Source of the DNA: AcAMD-5 sp044343935
GTDB lineage: Bacteria > Actinomycetota > Actinomycetes > S36-B12 > UBA5976
Assembly (NCBI GenBank): GCA_044343935.1
Contig: JBIJDU010000008.1
Coordinates: forward strand, 1 to 57,049
Direction of reading: 5' to 3'
Length of the DNA: 57,049 bases
Below are positions 15,624 through 24,967 of the stretch, piece after piece. Each line of letters starts with the position of its first letter. Position 1 is the first letter of the stretch. Below the pieces are notes generated by a model. That model had not been told where the DNA came from, searched no databases, and saw only the letters and a program-made list of their open reading frames with translations. The translations under genes and the position numbers were made by a program.

Positions 15624-18164
15624 GTGACGCTAGCGAATTTCACCCAAGCCGAAGCCCAAGCCAGAGCTGCGCTGATTTCAAATACCCAATACCAAATTGA
15701 GTTAGATCTAGTTGATCATGACGCAACTGAATTTCGCAGCAAAACCACCATCACTTTCAACGCAACACCTGGCGCATCAACTTGGATTGACTTGATTGCG
15801 CCAAGTTTGAATTCAATTGAGCTAAATGGGCAAGCCGTTCCAAATTCTGCCTTCAATGGTTTCCGCGTTAAGTTAAGTAACTTAAAGGCTGAGAACAAAT
15901 TAGTTATCGATGCAAACTGTGCCTATTCCACAACCGGTGAAGGTTTGCATCGCTTTGTCGATCCAGTTGATAACGAGCGCTACCTCTACAGCCAATTTGA
16001 AACCGCAGATGCCAGGCGCGCCTATGCTTGCTTTGATCAACCAGACATCAAAGCTCGTTATTCATTCACGATGAAAGCGCCTAAGCATTGGGTGGTGCTG
16101 TCAAACACCGCAACTGAACCAAGTGATGCTGGTGAATTTAAGCTCTGGCAATTCCCCGCAACTAAGATCATGTCTACTTATATAACTGGCATTGTGGCTG
16201 GCAACTACCACCAAACACATGACAACTATGAAGGTAAGTTCGGCGCTTACCCACTTCGCGTGCTTTGCCGCCAATCACTTAAAGATCATTTGAATTATAA
16301 ATTTATGTTTGAAACTGTTAAGCATGGTTTTGCAGTATTTGAGCGAGATTTCAATGTTGGTTATCCATTTGGTAAATATGATCAGATTTTCGTTCCAGAA
16401 TTTAATTCCGGCGCAATGGAAAATGCTGGCTGCGTCACTTTCCGAGATGACTACATCTGGCGCGGCAAAGTAACCGCGTTTGAACAGCACTGGTTATCTA
16501 ACGTAGTGCTGCACGAGTTAGCGCATATGTGGTTTGGCAATTACGTCACCATGGAATGGTGGAATGACTTATGGCTGAATGAATCATTTGCCGAGTGGGC
16601 GGCATATCACGCCCAGCAAGAACAGCCCGGCTTTACTGATGCGTGGGTTAATTTCTTAACTACCAGAAAAAGCTGGGGTTATCGACAAACTCAGTTGCCG
16701 TCAACTCATCCAATTGCAACTGATGTCACAGATCTGGAATCGGTTTGGGATAACTTCGATGGCATCTCCTACGCCATGGGCGCATCAGTTCTCCGTCAGT
16801 TAACTGTTGCGGTAGGTATTGAGAGCTTCTTAAAGGGCTTACAACTTTATTTCTCCCGCCATGCTTGGGCGAATGCAAAGTTTGAAGATCTGCTAGCAGC
16901 TGTTGGTGAAGCAGCCGGGCAAGATCTAACCGCTTGGGCTGAGGTTTGGATTCGCAAAGCAGGCGTTACCACGCTGCGCACAACTGCAGAACTTGACGGT
17001 GAAAATTACAAGTCAGTTACTATCAATCAAGAGCCACCGGCATCTCCGGTTGGACTTGAGCCAGTACTGCGGCCGCATCGATTTGCAATTGGTCACTATG
17101 ACGTAACTGGAAATAAATTAGTTCGCACCAAGCAAGAAATGGTTGATCTGGCGGGCAGCTCAACTGAGGTTAAATCACTTGCTGATAGCAAAGCCCCAAG
17201 GGTGCTGCTGTTAAATGATGATGATTTCACTTTTGCCAAAATTCGATTAGATCAAAACTCTTGGCGCAACGTGATTGAACATTTTGGCAAACTAGAAGAC
17301 ACGCTTGCGCGCGGCTTAATCTGGGATGCGGCTTGGGATCTCACTCGCGACGCAGAAGGCAGCGCTGGCGATTATGTTGCGTTAGCACTTAATGGCATGG
17401 CAAGTGAACCAGATTCATCCACAATTGCTATCGCGGTTAGAAACCTAAAAACCGCAGTGGATCTTTACGCCAAGCCGGCTAATCAAGCAAGGTATCGACA
17501 ACAGATTGCAGCAAAGTTGTTGGATTACGCCTTAACAGCGCCAGCAAGTTCAGATCATCAGTTGGCATTTGTGCGAGGGCTTTGTGCATTCGCCTCCCCT
17601 GGCTACGGTTTAGAAGAATTAGTTAATTGGTATCGCGGCAGTAATGTGCCAGCTGGATTACAAGTTGATACGGATCTGCGCTGGACCTTGTTAAATCGCA
17701 TGGTGCGCCAAGGTGTGGCAGCGCATGATGAGATTGCCGCTGAATTAGAAATTGATAACTCATCAAAGGGTCATGAAGAATCAGTTCGACTAAAGGCCGC
17801 AATTCCAACTGCTAGTGCAAAAGCTGCAGCATGGGAATCAATCGTAGATAAATCTGATGCCTCAAACGCTATTGTCGAAAACACTATTGCTGGCTTTAAT
17901 GATTATGAAAATCCTGCACTGCATAGCGAATTCATTACTAGATATTTCGCAATGCTGCCCAAGCTATGGCAAGGTGATCGCGGCTATCACGTCGCGCAAA
18001 ACATCACTATTGGACTTTATCCAATGCCATTAGTCAACAATGAATTAGTTAATGCAACTGAGGCATATCTAGCGCAATCAGATATTGAACCAAGTGCCAG
18101 ACGATTTGTAAGCGAACAACTTGCGAATTTGAACCGAGCTATTGCTGCTAGAGCGACTGATTAA
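15624..18164 (+). CDS. pepN: Aminopeptidase N (M1 family zinc metallopeptidase)
   Basis: This 846-residue cytoplasmic M1 aminopeptidase removes N-terminal residues from peptides. The exopeptidase motif GAMENAG is present, and the zinc site is HELAH (297-301) with the second glutamate in NESFAEW (Glu320). It ends with the ERAP1-like helical domain. GTG at 15624 is preferred because GGAAGG (15612-15617) precedes it; a TTG seven codons earlier has no such site. The stop shares a TTAA with the convergent small membrane gene. Confidence 0.95.
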   Translation: MTLANFTQAEAQARAALISNTQYQIELDLVDHDATEFRSKTTITFNATPGASTWIDLIAPSLNSIELNGQAVPNSAFNGFRVKLSNLKAENKLVIDANCAYSTTGEGLHRFVDPVDNERYLYSQFETADARRAYACFDQPDIKARYSFTMKAPKHWVVLSNTATEPSDAGEFKLWQFPATKIMSTYITGIVAGNYHQTHDNYEGKFGAYPLRVLCRQSLKDHLNYKFMFETVKHGFAVFERDFNVGYPFGKYDQIFVPEFNSGAMENAGCVTFRDDYIWRGKVTAFEQHWLSNVVLHELAHMWFGNYVTMEWWNDLWLNESFAEWAAYHAQQEQPGFTDAWVNFLTTRKSWGYRQTQLPSTHPIATDVTDLESVWDNFDGISYAMGASVLRQLTVAVGIESFLKGLQLYFSRHAWANAKFEDLLAAVGEAAGQDLTAWAEVWIRKAGVTTLRTTAELDGENYKSVTINQEPPASPVGLEPVLRPHRFAIGHYDVTGNKLVRTKQEMVDLAGSSTEVKSLADSKAPRVLLLNDDDFTFAKIRLDQNSWRNVIEHFGKLEDTLARGLIWDAAWDLTRDAEGSAGDYVALALNGMASEPDSSTIAIAVRNLKTAVDLYAKPANQARYRQQIAAKLLDYALTAPASSDHQLAFVRGLCAFASPGYGLEELVNWYRGSNVPAGLQVDTDLRWTLLNRMVRQGVAAHDEIAAELEIDNSSKGHEESVRLKAAIPTASAKAAAWESIVDKSDASNAIVENTIAGFNDYENPALHSEFITRYFAMLPKLWQGDRGYHVAQNITIGLYPMPLVNNELVNATEAYLAQSDIEPSARRFVSEQLANLNRAIAARATD

Positions 18165-18403
18165 TATTTATTAATCTCAGTTGATTTGCTTTTGCCGCGG
18201 CTTGGTGCCCAAATCAGAATCACCAGTACGGCAACGACTGCTGCTGGAATGCCAATGAAAATTAGGGCTGCATCCCCAGCACTCATCAAGGTACCTGGCT
18301 CATCGCCATCATCGCGCTGCGTAATTGCCGCTGCTGGCAGCGCTGACCAAGTGGCAAACAAAGTTGCGATTAGGGCGAAAGCTGAATTCTTTAGTTTTCT
18401 CAC
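18161..18403 (-). CDS. Small secreted or membrane protein, unknown function
   Basis: This 80-residue protein has an N-terminal signal-like segment (about 8-26, ending PAAA), a short acidic stretch (RDDGDEPG), one strong membrane helix (about 45-66) and a basic tail (APSRGKSKS). I do not recognise a family. The GTG at 18403 has no ribosome-binding site but has TACGCT 7 nt upstream, so it is likely leaderless. Its stop overlaps that of pepN in a TTAA. Confidence 0.6.
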   Translation of the reverse strand: MRKLKNSAFALIATLFATWSALPAAAITQRDDGDEPGTLMSAGDAALIFIGIPAAVVAVLVILIWAPSRGKSKSTEINKY

Positions 18404-18410
18404 GGGCTGG

Positions 18411-18416
18411 AGCGTA
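18411..18416 (-). promoter_or_regulatory. Probable -10 element for the leaderless small membrane gene
   Basis: TACGCT on the minus strand ends 7 nt before the GTG at 18403. Confidence 0.4.
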
Positions 18417-18471
18417 CCAATACGGCCTTGATTTACCCTACGATTGTGGTGAGAGTCACTAAGGGGTGAAG

Positions 18472-19365
18472 ATGTCTGATTTTCTAGAGCAACTTGTGGC
18501 GAGCACCCCGTTGCAGTTGGCCACGCTAGTAATAAGTGCTTTCTTATTGGATCTGATCATTCGACAACTTGTTCGCCGAGCCGTTAAGCGAGCCGTAAAA
18601 AAGGCAGAAATCAGACGCGAAGAAATTGAACCCGTTAGCGCGACCACCGCTGCCCTATCGGTGCTGCGGGTAAGTGAGCGAACTAAACAGCGGGCCCAAG
18701 CAATTGGTTCGCTGTTTACCGCAATTACCTCGTTGATTATCTGGATTGCCGCAATTGTGCTTGGGCTACAGATCCTGGGATTTGATCTGTTGCCGCTAAT
18801 TGCCTCAGCTGGCTTTATCGGTGCCGCCTTTTCGTTTGGTGCCCAGCATTCGATTCGCGATGTCCTAAGTGGTGTCTCAATTATTCTCGAAGATGAATTC
18901 GGAATTGGCGATTATGTTGATGTGGGGCCAGCAATTGGCACTGTGTTAGAAGTTGGACTTCGCACAACTAGATTGCGTGACGCTGCTGGAGTTATTTGGC
19001 ATGTCCGAAATGGTGAAATCACCCGAGTTGCCAATCGCTCGCAAGGTTGGATGCTGGCAACTGTTGATCTACCGATCTCAATTGATACTGATTTAGCTCG
19101 CGTGCGAGATGTGGTGGAAACAGTTGGTGCGAAAATCACCACTGACACCAGAATTAGTAACTGGTTATTGGGTCGGGTGAATTACGCTGGTGTGGAATCT
19201 GTGTCAGCTGACACTATGACAGTTCGAATATCGGTTAGAACTGTGCCAGATGGCACCACGAATGTGACTCGAGCGCTGCGCGAAGAGTTAACTAAAGCGC
19301 TGCTGCAGAGCGGGATTGCGCTCTCTCACAGCGGCAATCCTGATTCCAACCCATCGCCTGCTTAA
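18472..19365 (+). CDS. Mechanosensitive ion channel, MscS family
   Basis: This 297-residue protein has an N-terminal membrane helix (about 14-33), a basic linker, two further hydrophobic segments (about 76-125) and the conserved MscS beta domain (GVSIILEDEFGIGDYVDVG, then VIWHVRNGEITRVANRSQGW). Such channels release solutes on hypo-osmotic shock. The ATG at 18472 follows AAGGGG; a GTG two codons earlier overlaps that site. Confidence 0.9.
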   Translation: MSDFLEQLVASTPLQLATLVISAFLLDLIIRQLVRRAVKRAVKKAEIRREEIEPVSATTAALSVLRVSERTKQRAQAIGSLFTAITSLIIWIAAIVLGLQILGFDLLPLIASAGFIGAAFSFGAQHSIRDVLSGVSIILEDEFGIGDYVDVGPAIGTVLEVGLRTTRLRDAAGVIWHVRNGEITRVANRSQGWMLATVDLPISIDTDLARVRDVVETVGAKITTDTRISNWLLGRVNYAGVESVSADTMTVRISVRTVPDGTTNVTRALREELTKALLQSGIALSHSGNPDSNPSPA

Positions 19366-19405
19366 TCAGCGCGCGAAAATGCCAAATCAGTTAGACACTT
19401 AAGCC

Positions 19406-20923
19406 ATGCGACTTCCTTGTGCGGCAGACCTGCCAATTCTGAAGAACTCTGCTGGTGAGCCGGCGCTGTGTTTAGTAACTGGTGCCACTGGCTATATCGG
19501 TGGCCGATTAATTCGCGAGCTATTACTGCATGGCTACCGAGTTCGAGTATTAGCTCGCGGCGCCGATCGATTAAAAGATCATGAATGGATTAACTCAGTT
19601 GAGGTAATAGATGGCGATGCCCGAGATGAAGCAACACTGCAAAAAGCGCTTGTTGGCATAGATGTCGCTTATTACATGCTGCATGCGTTAATGAGCACTA
19701 GTAATTTTGAACAAGAAGAAAGTCAAACAGCTCAGCTATTCGCTAAAATCGCTAAAGCAAACGATGTGAAGCGAATTGTTTATTTAGGCGGACTTGCACC
19801 CGCACATCAAGAGTTATCAAAGCACTTACGCTCTCGGGTAGAAACTGGCCAGATTCTGCGCGACTCTGGGGTGCCAACAATTGAGTTGCGCGCAGGAGTT
19901 GTAATTGGTTCTGGCTCAGCCTCATTTGAGATGCTGCGCTATTTAACTGAGCGCTTACCGGCGATGATCACGCCCAAATGGGTGAACACTCGAATTCAAC
20001 CAATTGCAGTTAGAGATGTGCTGAGATATTTAGTTGGCTCAGCATCGCTTGATTCCAGTATTAATGGTGCCTTTGATATCGGCGGACCAGATGTGTTCAC
20101 TTATGTCGAGATGATGCAGGCATATGCCAAAGCGGCGGGCTTAAGAAAACGCATCATTGTGCCAGTGCCAGTGCTGACGCCAAATCTTTCCTCTGGCTGG
20201 GTTGGCTTAGTAACCCCAGTCCCGCTCACATTGGCTCGCCGCTTAGTTGAGAGCTTAAGAAATGAAGTTGTTTGTAAAGATGATGAAATTCGCCGATTAA
20301 TTCCAGATCCACCAGGTGGTTTAACTAAATTCCATGATGCTGTTGAGTTAGCGCTAACTCGCATTAAAGAAGCAGATGTGGCAACTAGGTGGAGTAATGC
20401 TTCTATTCCAGGTGCGCCAGCTGAACCGCTGCCAACTGATCCCGATTGGGCTGGCGGCACGCTCTATACCGATATTCGTGAAGTTGAAAGCAAGGTGCCA
20501 GCTGAGCAAGTTTGGAAATTTGTGGAAAGCATTGGCGGCGATAATGGCTATCACAGCGCAACTTGGGCTTGGGAAGCGCGCGGCTTGCTAGATCGATTAG
20601 TTGGTGGCGCAGGACTGCGCCGTGGCCGACGCGATCGCGAACATTTACGCGAAGGTGATGCGCTGGATTTCTGGCGGGTAGAAGCAATTGAGCGACCAAG
20701 ACTGCTAAGACTTCGCGCGGAGATGAAGCTGCCAGGACTTGCTTGGTTGGAATTCACCATTGAACCCACTGCAACTGGCTGCAAATTAACTCAGCGAGCA
20801 CTGTTTGTGCCGAAGGGATTATTTGGCCATCTTTATTGGTGGAGCATCGCGCCAATGCATGGCTTTGTGTTTCCTGGCATGGCAAAGCATCTGGTTAAAG
20901 AAGCAGAACTAGCGCTCAACTAA
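19406..20923 (+). CDS. NAD(P)-binding SDR-like protein with C-terminal DUF2867 domain
   Basis: This 505-residue two-domain protein has an extended/atypical SDR Rossmann domain (VTGATGYIGG at about 24-33, VRVLARG, VEVIDGDARD) up to about residue 330, and then a DUF2867 region (about 350-500; WEARGLLDRLVGGAGLRRGRRD) related to SRPBCC-type folds. The fusion is common in actinobacteria and its substrate is unknown; roles in quinone or isoprenoid chemistry have been guessed. The stop codon lies inside the -10-like element of the next gene. Confidence 0.85.
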   Translation: MRLPCAADLPILKNSAGEPALCLVTGATGYIGGRLIRELLLHGYRVRVLARGADRLKDHEWINSVEVIDGDARDEATLQKALVGIDVAYYMLHALMSTSNFEQEESQTAQLFAKIAKANDVKRIVYLGGLAPAHQELSKHLRSRVETGQILRDSGVPTIELRAGVVIGSGSASFEMLRYLTERLPAMITPKWVNTRIQPIAVRDVLRYLVGSASLDSSINGAFDIGGPDVFTYVEMMQAYAKAAGLRKRIIVPVPVLTPNLSSGWVGLVTPVPLTLARRLVESLRNEVVCKDDEIRRLIPDPPGGLTKFHDAVELALTRIKEADVATRWSNASIPGAPAEPLPTDPDWAGGTLYTDIREVESKVPAEQVWKFVESIGGDNGYHSATWAWEARGLLDRLVGGAGLRRGRRDREHLREGDALDFWRVEAIERPRLLRLRAEMKLPGLAWLEFTIEPTATGCKLTQRALFVPKGLFGHLYWWSIAPMHGFVFPGMAKHLVKEAELALN

Positions 20924-20926
20924 ACT
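20921..20926 (+). promoter_or_regulatory. Probable -10 element for the leaderless globin gene
   Basis: TAAACT overlaps the stop codon of the SDR gene and ends 6 nt before the globin ATG. The stop codon therefore seems to double as promoter. Confidence 0.45.
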
Positions 20927-20932
20927 TGTGCC

Positions 20933-21313
20933 ATGGCTGAAGTTACGGTGCATGAATATTTAGGTTCAGAATTTTTTTATGAGTTAGCCGAAAAGTTCTA
21001 TCAGCATGTTGCGCTTGATCCGGAACTAAAAGCACTTTATCCCGAAGCTGATCTCAAACCAGCTGAGCGCCGATTGGCACTATTTCTAATTCAATACTGG
21101 GGAGGCGAAGACACCTATAGCCAAGAGCGTGGCCATCCCAGATTAAGAATGCGACATCAGCCTTATCCAATTAATCACAACATGCGGGAAAAATGGTTGC
21201 ACTGCATGATGAGCGCATTAGATGAATTAGCGCCAATTGATCCGCCATATGCCATGATGAAGCAATACTTTGAGCAAGCAGCTCTTGCCATGGTTAATAC
21301 GTTAGAAGATTAA
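20933..21313 (+). CDS. glbO: Group II truncated haemoglobin
   Basis: This 126-residue protein matches GlbO-type globins: FYQHVALDPELKALYPEADL in the B/C region, the YWGG motif, HPRLRMRH containing the proximal histidine, and the tryptophan in MREKWLHCM that typifies group II. These haem proteins bind O2 and NO and may associate with the membrane. It ends with a TTAA shared with the convergent gene. The pepN-glbO neighbourhood recalls M. tuberculosis Rv2467-Rv2470. Confidence 0.93.
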   Translation: MAEVTVHEYLGSEFFYELAEKFYQHVALDPELKALYPEADLKPAERRLALFLIQYWGGEDTYSQERGHPRLRMRHQPYPINHNMREKWLHCMMSALDELAPIDPPYAMMKQYFEQAALAMVNTLED

Positions 21314-21972
21314 CGAACTACCGACAACGGCAGTCTTGGGCCAGAGTCACCTGGGCGGATATAAAGCGTGCCGCCTGGGCTTTGCAGTCGCTTCCAGCCA
21401 GCACAAGTGCCAGTTGTTACTTGCGCCATTGGCACTGAAAGTAAGCCAAGCAAATATGCCGCATGCAGCACGCGCAGGTGCAAGCCAGCCCAACCAGCAC
21501 GTTCCCAAATTTCATTAGCCACGCTCTCGGATACTTCACGTGCTGGATTTGTACCAAGCGATGCCATCCGCGATTTAAATTCGTCAATTGCAGTTAATAC
21601 CTTTGGTGCTAAATCGCCTGCAATACCGCGATCCCCTTGTTGCCATGGACCTTCGGGTGGTTTAGCACCTAACCCAAATGGTTCAAATTCAGTGATCAGT
21701 GGAATTTTGATTGGTTCCCGCTGCGTTAACAACTGCGCTAACAGATCATCAACTCGCATGTTGTTATCAATTAGCGGGGTGACCCCTGTTGCTGGAAACA
21801 AGAAAAACGCAATAACTTTAAATGGTGGTTCTAAATAAAACCCAACACTGTCATCTTTAGTTATCACCCGGGCATAAGCGTTTGGATCCCAGCGCATCAT
21901 TCGCTTGAGCAGCGCAACTAATCGTGCGCCATCACTGGGATCAAGCGTTGCAATGCTGGGGTAATCAACCAC
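21310..21972 (-). CDS. Conserved actinobacterial protein, unknown function
   Basis: This 220-residue protein has no signal peptide, membrane segment or motif I can name. The N-terminus (IATLDPSDGARLVALLKRMMRWDPNAYARV) suggests a soluble alpha/beta protein, and a C-terminal GWKRLQSPGGTLYIRPG follows. It overlaps the end of ettA by 8 nt (GTG start), so it is translated from the ettA message. It may correspond to Rv2474c, a similar-sized gene I recall from the equivalent mycobacterial region; that is unverified. Confidence 0.7.
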   Translation of the reverse strand: MVDYPSIATLDPSDGARLVALLKRMMRWDPNAYARVITKDDSVGFYLEPPFKVIAFFLFPATGVTPLIDNNMRVDDLLAQLLTQREPIKIPLITEFEPFGLGAKPPEGPWQQGDRGIAGDLAPKVLTAIDEFKSRMASLGTNPAREVSESVANEIWERAGWAGLHLRVLHAAYLLGLLSVPMAQVTTGTCAGWKRLQSPGGTLYIRPGDSGPRLPLSVVR

Positions 21973-23635
21973 GAGTTAGCTTTCGATAAGTAGCGCGGTG
22001 TGGCCGGGCTGCTTCAGCACCAAGGCGTTCAATTTTGTTCTTTTCATAACCCTCGAAGTTTCCTTCAAACCAGAACCATTGTGAATCACCTTCATAGGCC
22101 AAGATATGAGTTGCGACTTTATCCAGGAACCAGCGATCGTGCGAAATCACTACCGCACAACCTGGAAATTCCAGCAGCGCCTTTTCCAAGCTACCTAACG
22201 TTTCCACATCTAAATCGTTAGTTGGCTCATCAAGTAGTAATAAGTTGCCACCAAGTTTTAGGGTAAGTGCCAAATTTAATCGGTTGCGCTCTCCACCAGA
22301 GAGCACACCGGCTGGTTTTTGCTGATCGGCACCTTTAAAACCAAACGCACCAATATAAGCGCGAGATGGCATCTCAACATGGCCCACTTTAATAAAGTCC
22401 AAGCCATCTGAAACAACTTCCCAGACGGATTTATTTGCATCAATACCGGCGCGATTCTGATCAACATAAGCAATTGAGACAGTTTCGCCAACTTTAATCT
22501 CACCAGTATCTGGGGTTTCGCTACCAGTGATCATTTTGAACAGTGTGGTTTTACCAACTCCGTTTGGTCCAATCACACCCACAATTCCGTTTCTAGGTAA
22601 TGAAAAAGTTAAATCATCAATCAAAATTCGATCGCCAAAGCCTTTAGTTAAGCCATTTACTTCAACTACAACAGAACCCAATCTTGGGCCTGGTGGAATT
22701 TGAATTTCTTCAAAATCAAGCTTGCGGAATTTATCTGCTTCCGCTGCCATCTCCTCATACTTAGCAAGTCTGGCTTTGCTCTTTGATTGTCGGGCTTTTG
22801 GTGAGGAGCGAACCCATTCCAACTCATCTTGCAGTCGCTTGCGCAGTTTGGCATCTTTGGCGCCTTCGACTTTTAAGCGCTCTTGCTTAGTTTCCAAATA
22901 AGTGGAGTAGTTACCTTCATATGGATAGCACCGACCACGATCTAATTCCAAAATCCATTCCGCCACGTTATCTAGAAAATATCGATCGTGCGTAATTGCA
23001 ATTACCGTGCCTGGATATTTTTCTAAATGTTGCTCCAGCCAAAGCACGCTCTCGGCATCTAAATGGTTAGTTGGCTCATCAAGAAGTAATAAATCTGGTT
23101 GACGCAGCAATAACTGACACAGTGCAACGCGACGCTTTTCACCGCCAGAGAGCACTTTCACATCAGCATCACCGGGCGGACAGCGCAGCGCATCCATTGC
23201 TTGTTCAATTTGCGAATCTAAATCCCAAGCATTTCGGTGATCGAGCGCTTCTTGCAATTTGCCCATTTCGGCAAGCAAGGTGTCGTAATCTGCTTCTGGA
23301 TCGGCAAGTGCTGCCGAAATTTCATTAAATCGATTGAGCATCTGCTTAGTTTCACCCATGCCTTGCTCCACGTTTTCCAGCACAGTTTTAGTCTCATCCA
23401 GTTTTGGCTCTTGCTCCAAAATGCCAACCGAATAACCCGGCGAAAGAAATGCTTCACCGTTTGAAACTTGCTCGGTGCCAGCCATGATGCGCAGCAGCGT
23501 TGATTTACCAGAACCGTTTGGTCCAACCACACCAATTTTGGCGCCAGGAAGGAACATCAAGGTCACGTTATCAAGCACAACCTTGTCGCCATGAGCTTTA
23601 CGTGCTTTTTGCAGGGTATAGATGTATTCAGCCAT
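21965..23635 (-). CDS. ettA: Energy-dependent translational throttle protein EttA (ABC-F)
   Basis: This 556-residue ABC-F ATPase lacks membrane segments. It has two cassettes: Walker A GPNGSGKST (about 39-47) and GPNGVGKTT in the second half, each with an LSGGE signature, and a linker rich in charged residues between them. EttA binds the ribosomal E site and gates early elongation according to the ATP/ADP ratio. There is no clear ribosome-binding site, but TACGAT lies 7 nt upstream of the ATG (leaderless). It is next to an SSB paralogue as in Rv2477c-Rv2478c. Confidence 0.95.
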   Translation of the reverse strand: MAEYIYTLQKARKAHGDKVVLDNVTLMFLPGAKIGVVGPNGSGKSTLLRIMAGTEQVSNGEAFLSPGYSVGILEQEPKLDETKTVLENVEQGMGETKQMLNRFNEISAALADPEADYDTLLAEMGKLQEALDHRNAWDLDSQIEQAMDALRCPPGDADVKVLSGGEKRRVALCQLLLRQPDLLLLDEPTNHLDAESVLWLEQHLEKYPGTVIAITHDRYFLDNVAEWILELDRGRCYPYEGNYSTYLETKQERLKVEGAKDAKLRKRLQDELEWVRSSPKARQSKSKARLAKYEEMAAEADKFRKLDFEEIQIPPGPRLGSVVVEVNGLTKGFGDRILIDDLTFSLPRNGIVGVIGPNGVGKTTLFKMITGSETPDTGEIKVGETVSIAYVDQNRAGIDANKSVWEVVSDGLDFIKVGHVEMPSRAYIGAFGFKGADQQKPAGVLSGGERNRLNLALTLKLGGNLLLLDEPTNDLDVETLGSLEKALLEFPGCAVVISHDRWFLDKVATHILAYEGDSQWFWFEGNFEGYEKNKIERLGAEAARPHRATYRKLTRG

Positions 23636-23642
23636 ATCCCAT

Positions 23643-23648
23643 ATCGTA
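23643..23648 (-). promoter_or_regulatory. Probable -10 element for leaderless ettA
   Basis: TACGAT on the minus strand ends 7 nt before the ettA ATG at 23635. Confidence 0.45.
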
Positions 23649-23659
23649 GCCGTTAGCGG

Positions 23660-24091
23660 TTATGCCGCGGTTGAACCAGGTTCGTCTTCCCAATCCATCC
23701 CAAGTGGATCTTGATTTAACTCAGCACTAGGGCGCTTAGTTCGAGTAAAGCTTGCTATGCCCCGAGTTAAATCATGGCCAATATGAATCGCATCTATTTC
23801 TACCGCCGTGCCCTGTCGCTCGCCGCTATCCCAGCGGCGAATCTTTAACTTGCCATGCACTATCACCGGATCACCCTTGGTAATGCTCTGCGCCACATTG
23901 CTGGCTAAATTGCGCCAACAAGACACATTAAAAAACATCGCTTCACCATCAACCCAGCGACTGCTACTGCGCTCATATTTCTTGGGATTAACCGCGAGGC
24001 GAAAATTAGTTACCACTGCGCCAGTTTCGGTGATCCGCTCTTGTGGGTCAGAAACCACATTTCCAATAATTGTTACTGCAACATCATGCAT
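23660..24091 (-). CDS. ssb: Single-stranded DNA-binding protein (SsbB-like paralogue)
   Basis: This 143-residue OB-fold protein (ITIIGNVVSDPQERITETGAVV type start, FFNVSCWRNLASNVAQSITKGDPVIVHGKLKIRRW) binds single-stranded DNA. The glycine-rich linker of the main SSB is missing, while an acidic C-terminus (DWEDEPGSTAA) remains without the classical DDDIPF tip. That and its place next to ettA fit the second actinobacterial SSB (SsbB) rather than the replicative one next to rpsF and rpsR. Confidence 0.87.
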   Translation of the reverse strand: MHDVAVTIIGNVVSDPQERITETGAVVTNFRLAVNPKKYERSSSRWVDGEAMFFNVSCWRNLASNVAQSITKGDPVIVHGKLKIRRWDSGERQGTAVEIDAIHIGHDLTRGIASFTRTKRPSAELNQDPLGMDWEDEPGSTAA

Positions 24092-24197
24092 TTGCTCCCC
24101 CTTTGAGTTGATATTTAAGTGCGAATTGCCCGCCTAAAATCAACTAATTTCGAGGTTGTGGAGAAGATCAACTTGGGGCTACGGCACAATACGGCTA

Positions 24198-24273
24198 CCG
24201 CTCGTAGCTCAATGGATAGAGCATCCGGTTTCTACCCGGCAGGTTAGGGGTTCGAGTCCCTTCGAGCGGGCCA
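24198..24273 (+). tRNA. tRNA-Arg (TCT)
   Basis: Acceptor CCGCTCG/CGAGCGG, D arm GCTC/GAGC, anticodon stem around loop TTTCTAC giving TCT (one mismatch at the top of the stem), T arm with TTCGAGT loop, discriminator G and encoded CCA. Only 1 nt separates it from the convergent gene's stop. Confidence 0.92.
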
Positions 24274-24274
24274 A

Positions 24275-24967
24275 CTACCGATTTACGCCGTTAGTTTTAA
24301 CTATGGTGATAGTGAAATCTGGTGAATCATTTACCAACTGCACGGTAAAGTCATAATTGGCATTCACAAACTGCCATTGACCGCATTGCACTGGCCGGGT
24401 GCGACTTTCCGAAACCAGTAAGTTTGCGCCTTGATTTACTAACTGGACTCGATAGTTAGCATCATAAGAAACCACTTTTACTCGGCCGGTCATAAACCTA
24501 CCCTGATAAATACATTTGTCCCAGTTTGTAATGGTGGAAGATTGAATATCGGCACCTAGCGCTGCTGCTTTTTCGGCCTTGTCTCTAAATACCGTTGCGG
24601 TAAAAAGTTTTGGAATCTGCTGTGGTCCAACAGTGCGCAGCAACATTCGGGCGTATTTGGTGTTGGGCTCAATTGATTCATAAATCATTGGCACGGTAAA
24701 TCTAAAGCTATGACTAAACGGCAGCAACCGATCTTTGCAAAGCACGCTATCTCGCATTACTTTACTTTTGCCTAATCTAATCCAAGATCGATCAATTCGA
24801 TAATGCAGCTCAGCTGGCCTCATTGAAGCAGCGCAGTGATAAATCTCGTATCTATCGCCAGCAACCATATACAAGTTATCAACTGCTTTAACTGGTTCAG
24901 CTGCAACTGGTACCAGCGCACCTGATACCAATAGTGAAACCACACTTGCGAAAACTTTAATTTTCAT
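24275..24967 (-). CDS. Secreted protein, unknown function, in a two-component operon
   Basis: This 230-residue protein has a signal peptide (MKIKVFASVVSLLVSGALVP, cleavage after an AxA-type site near residue 22-27). The mature part has four well-spaced cysteines and a beta-rich look (YEIYHCAASMRPAELHYRIDRSWIRLG). I recognise no family. The ATG at 24967 with TGAGGTGG upstream overlaps the kinase stop by 11 nt, so it is the third gene of the regulator-kinase operon. It may be an accessory or output protein of that system (inference). Confidence 0.65.
   Translation of the reverse strand: MKIKVFASVVSLLVSGALVPVAAEPVKAVDNLYMVAGDRYEIYHCAASMRPAELHYRIDRSWIRLGKSKVMRDSVLCKDRLLPFSHSFRFTVPMIYESIEPNTKYARMLLRTVGPQQIPKLFTATVFRDKAEKAAALGADIQSSTITNWDKCIYQGRFMTGRVKVVSYDANYRVQLVNQGANLLVSESRTRPVQCGQWQFVNANYDFTVQLVNDSPDFTITIVKTNGVNR

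Noticed and set aside
21368..21838. A 156-codon open frame on the plus strand
   Set aside because: It lies wholly antisense to the conserved gene downstream of ettA, has no ribosome-binding site and no protein-like pattern.
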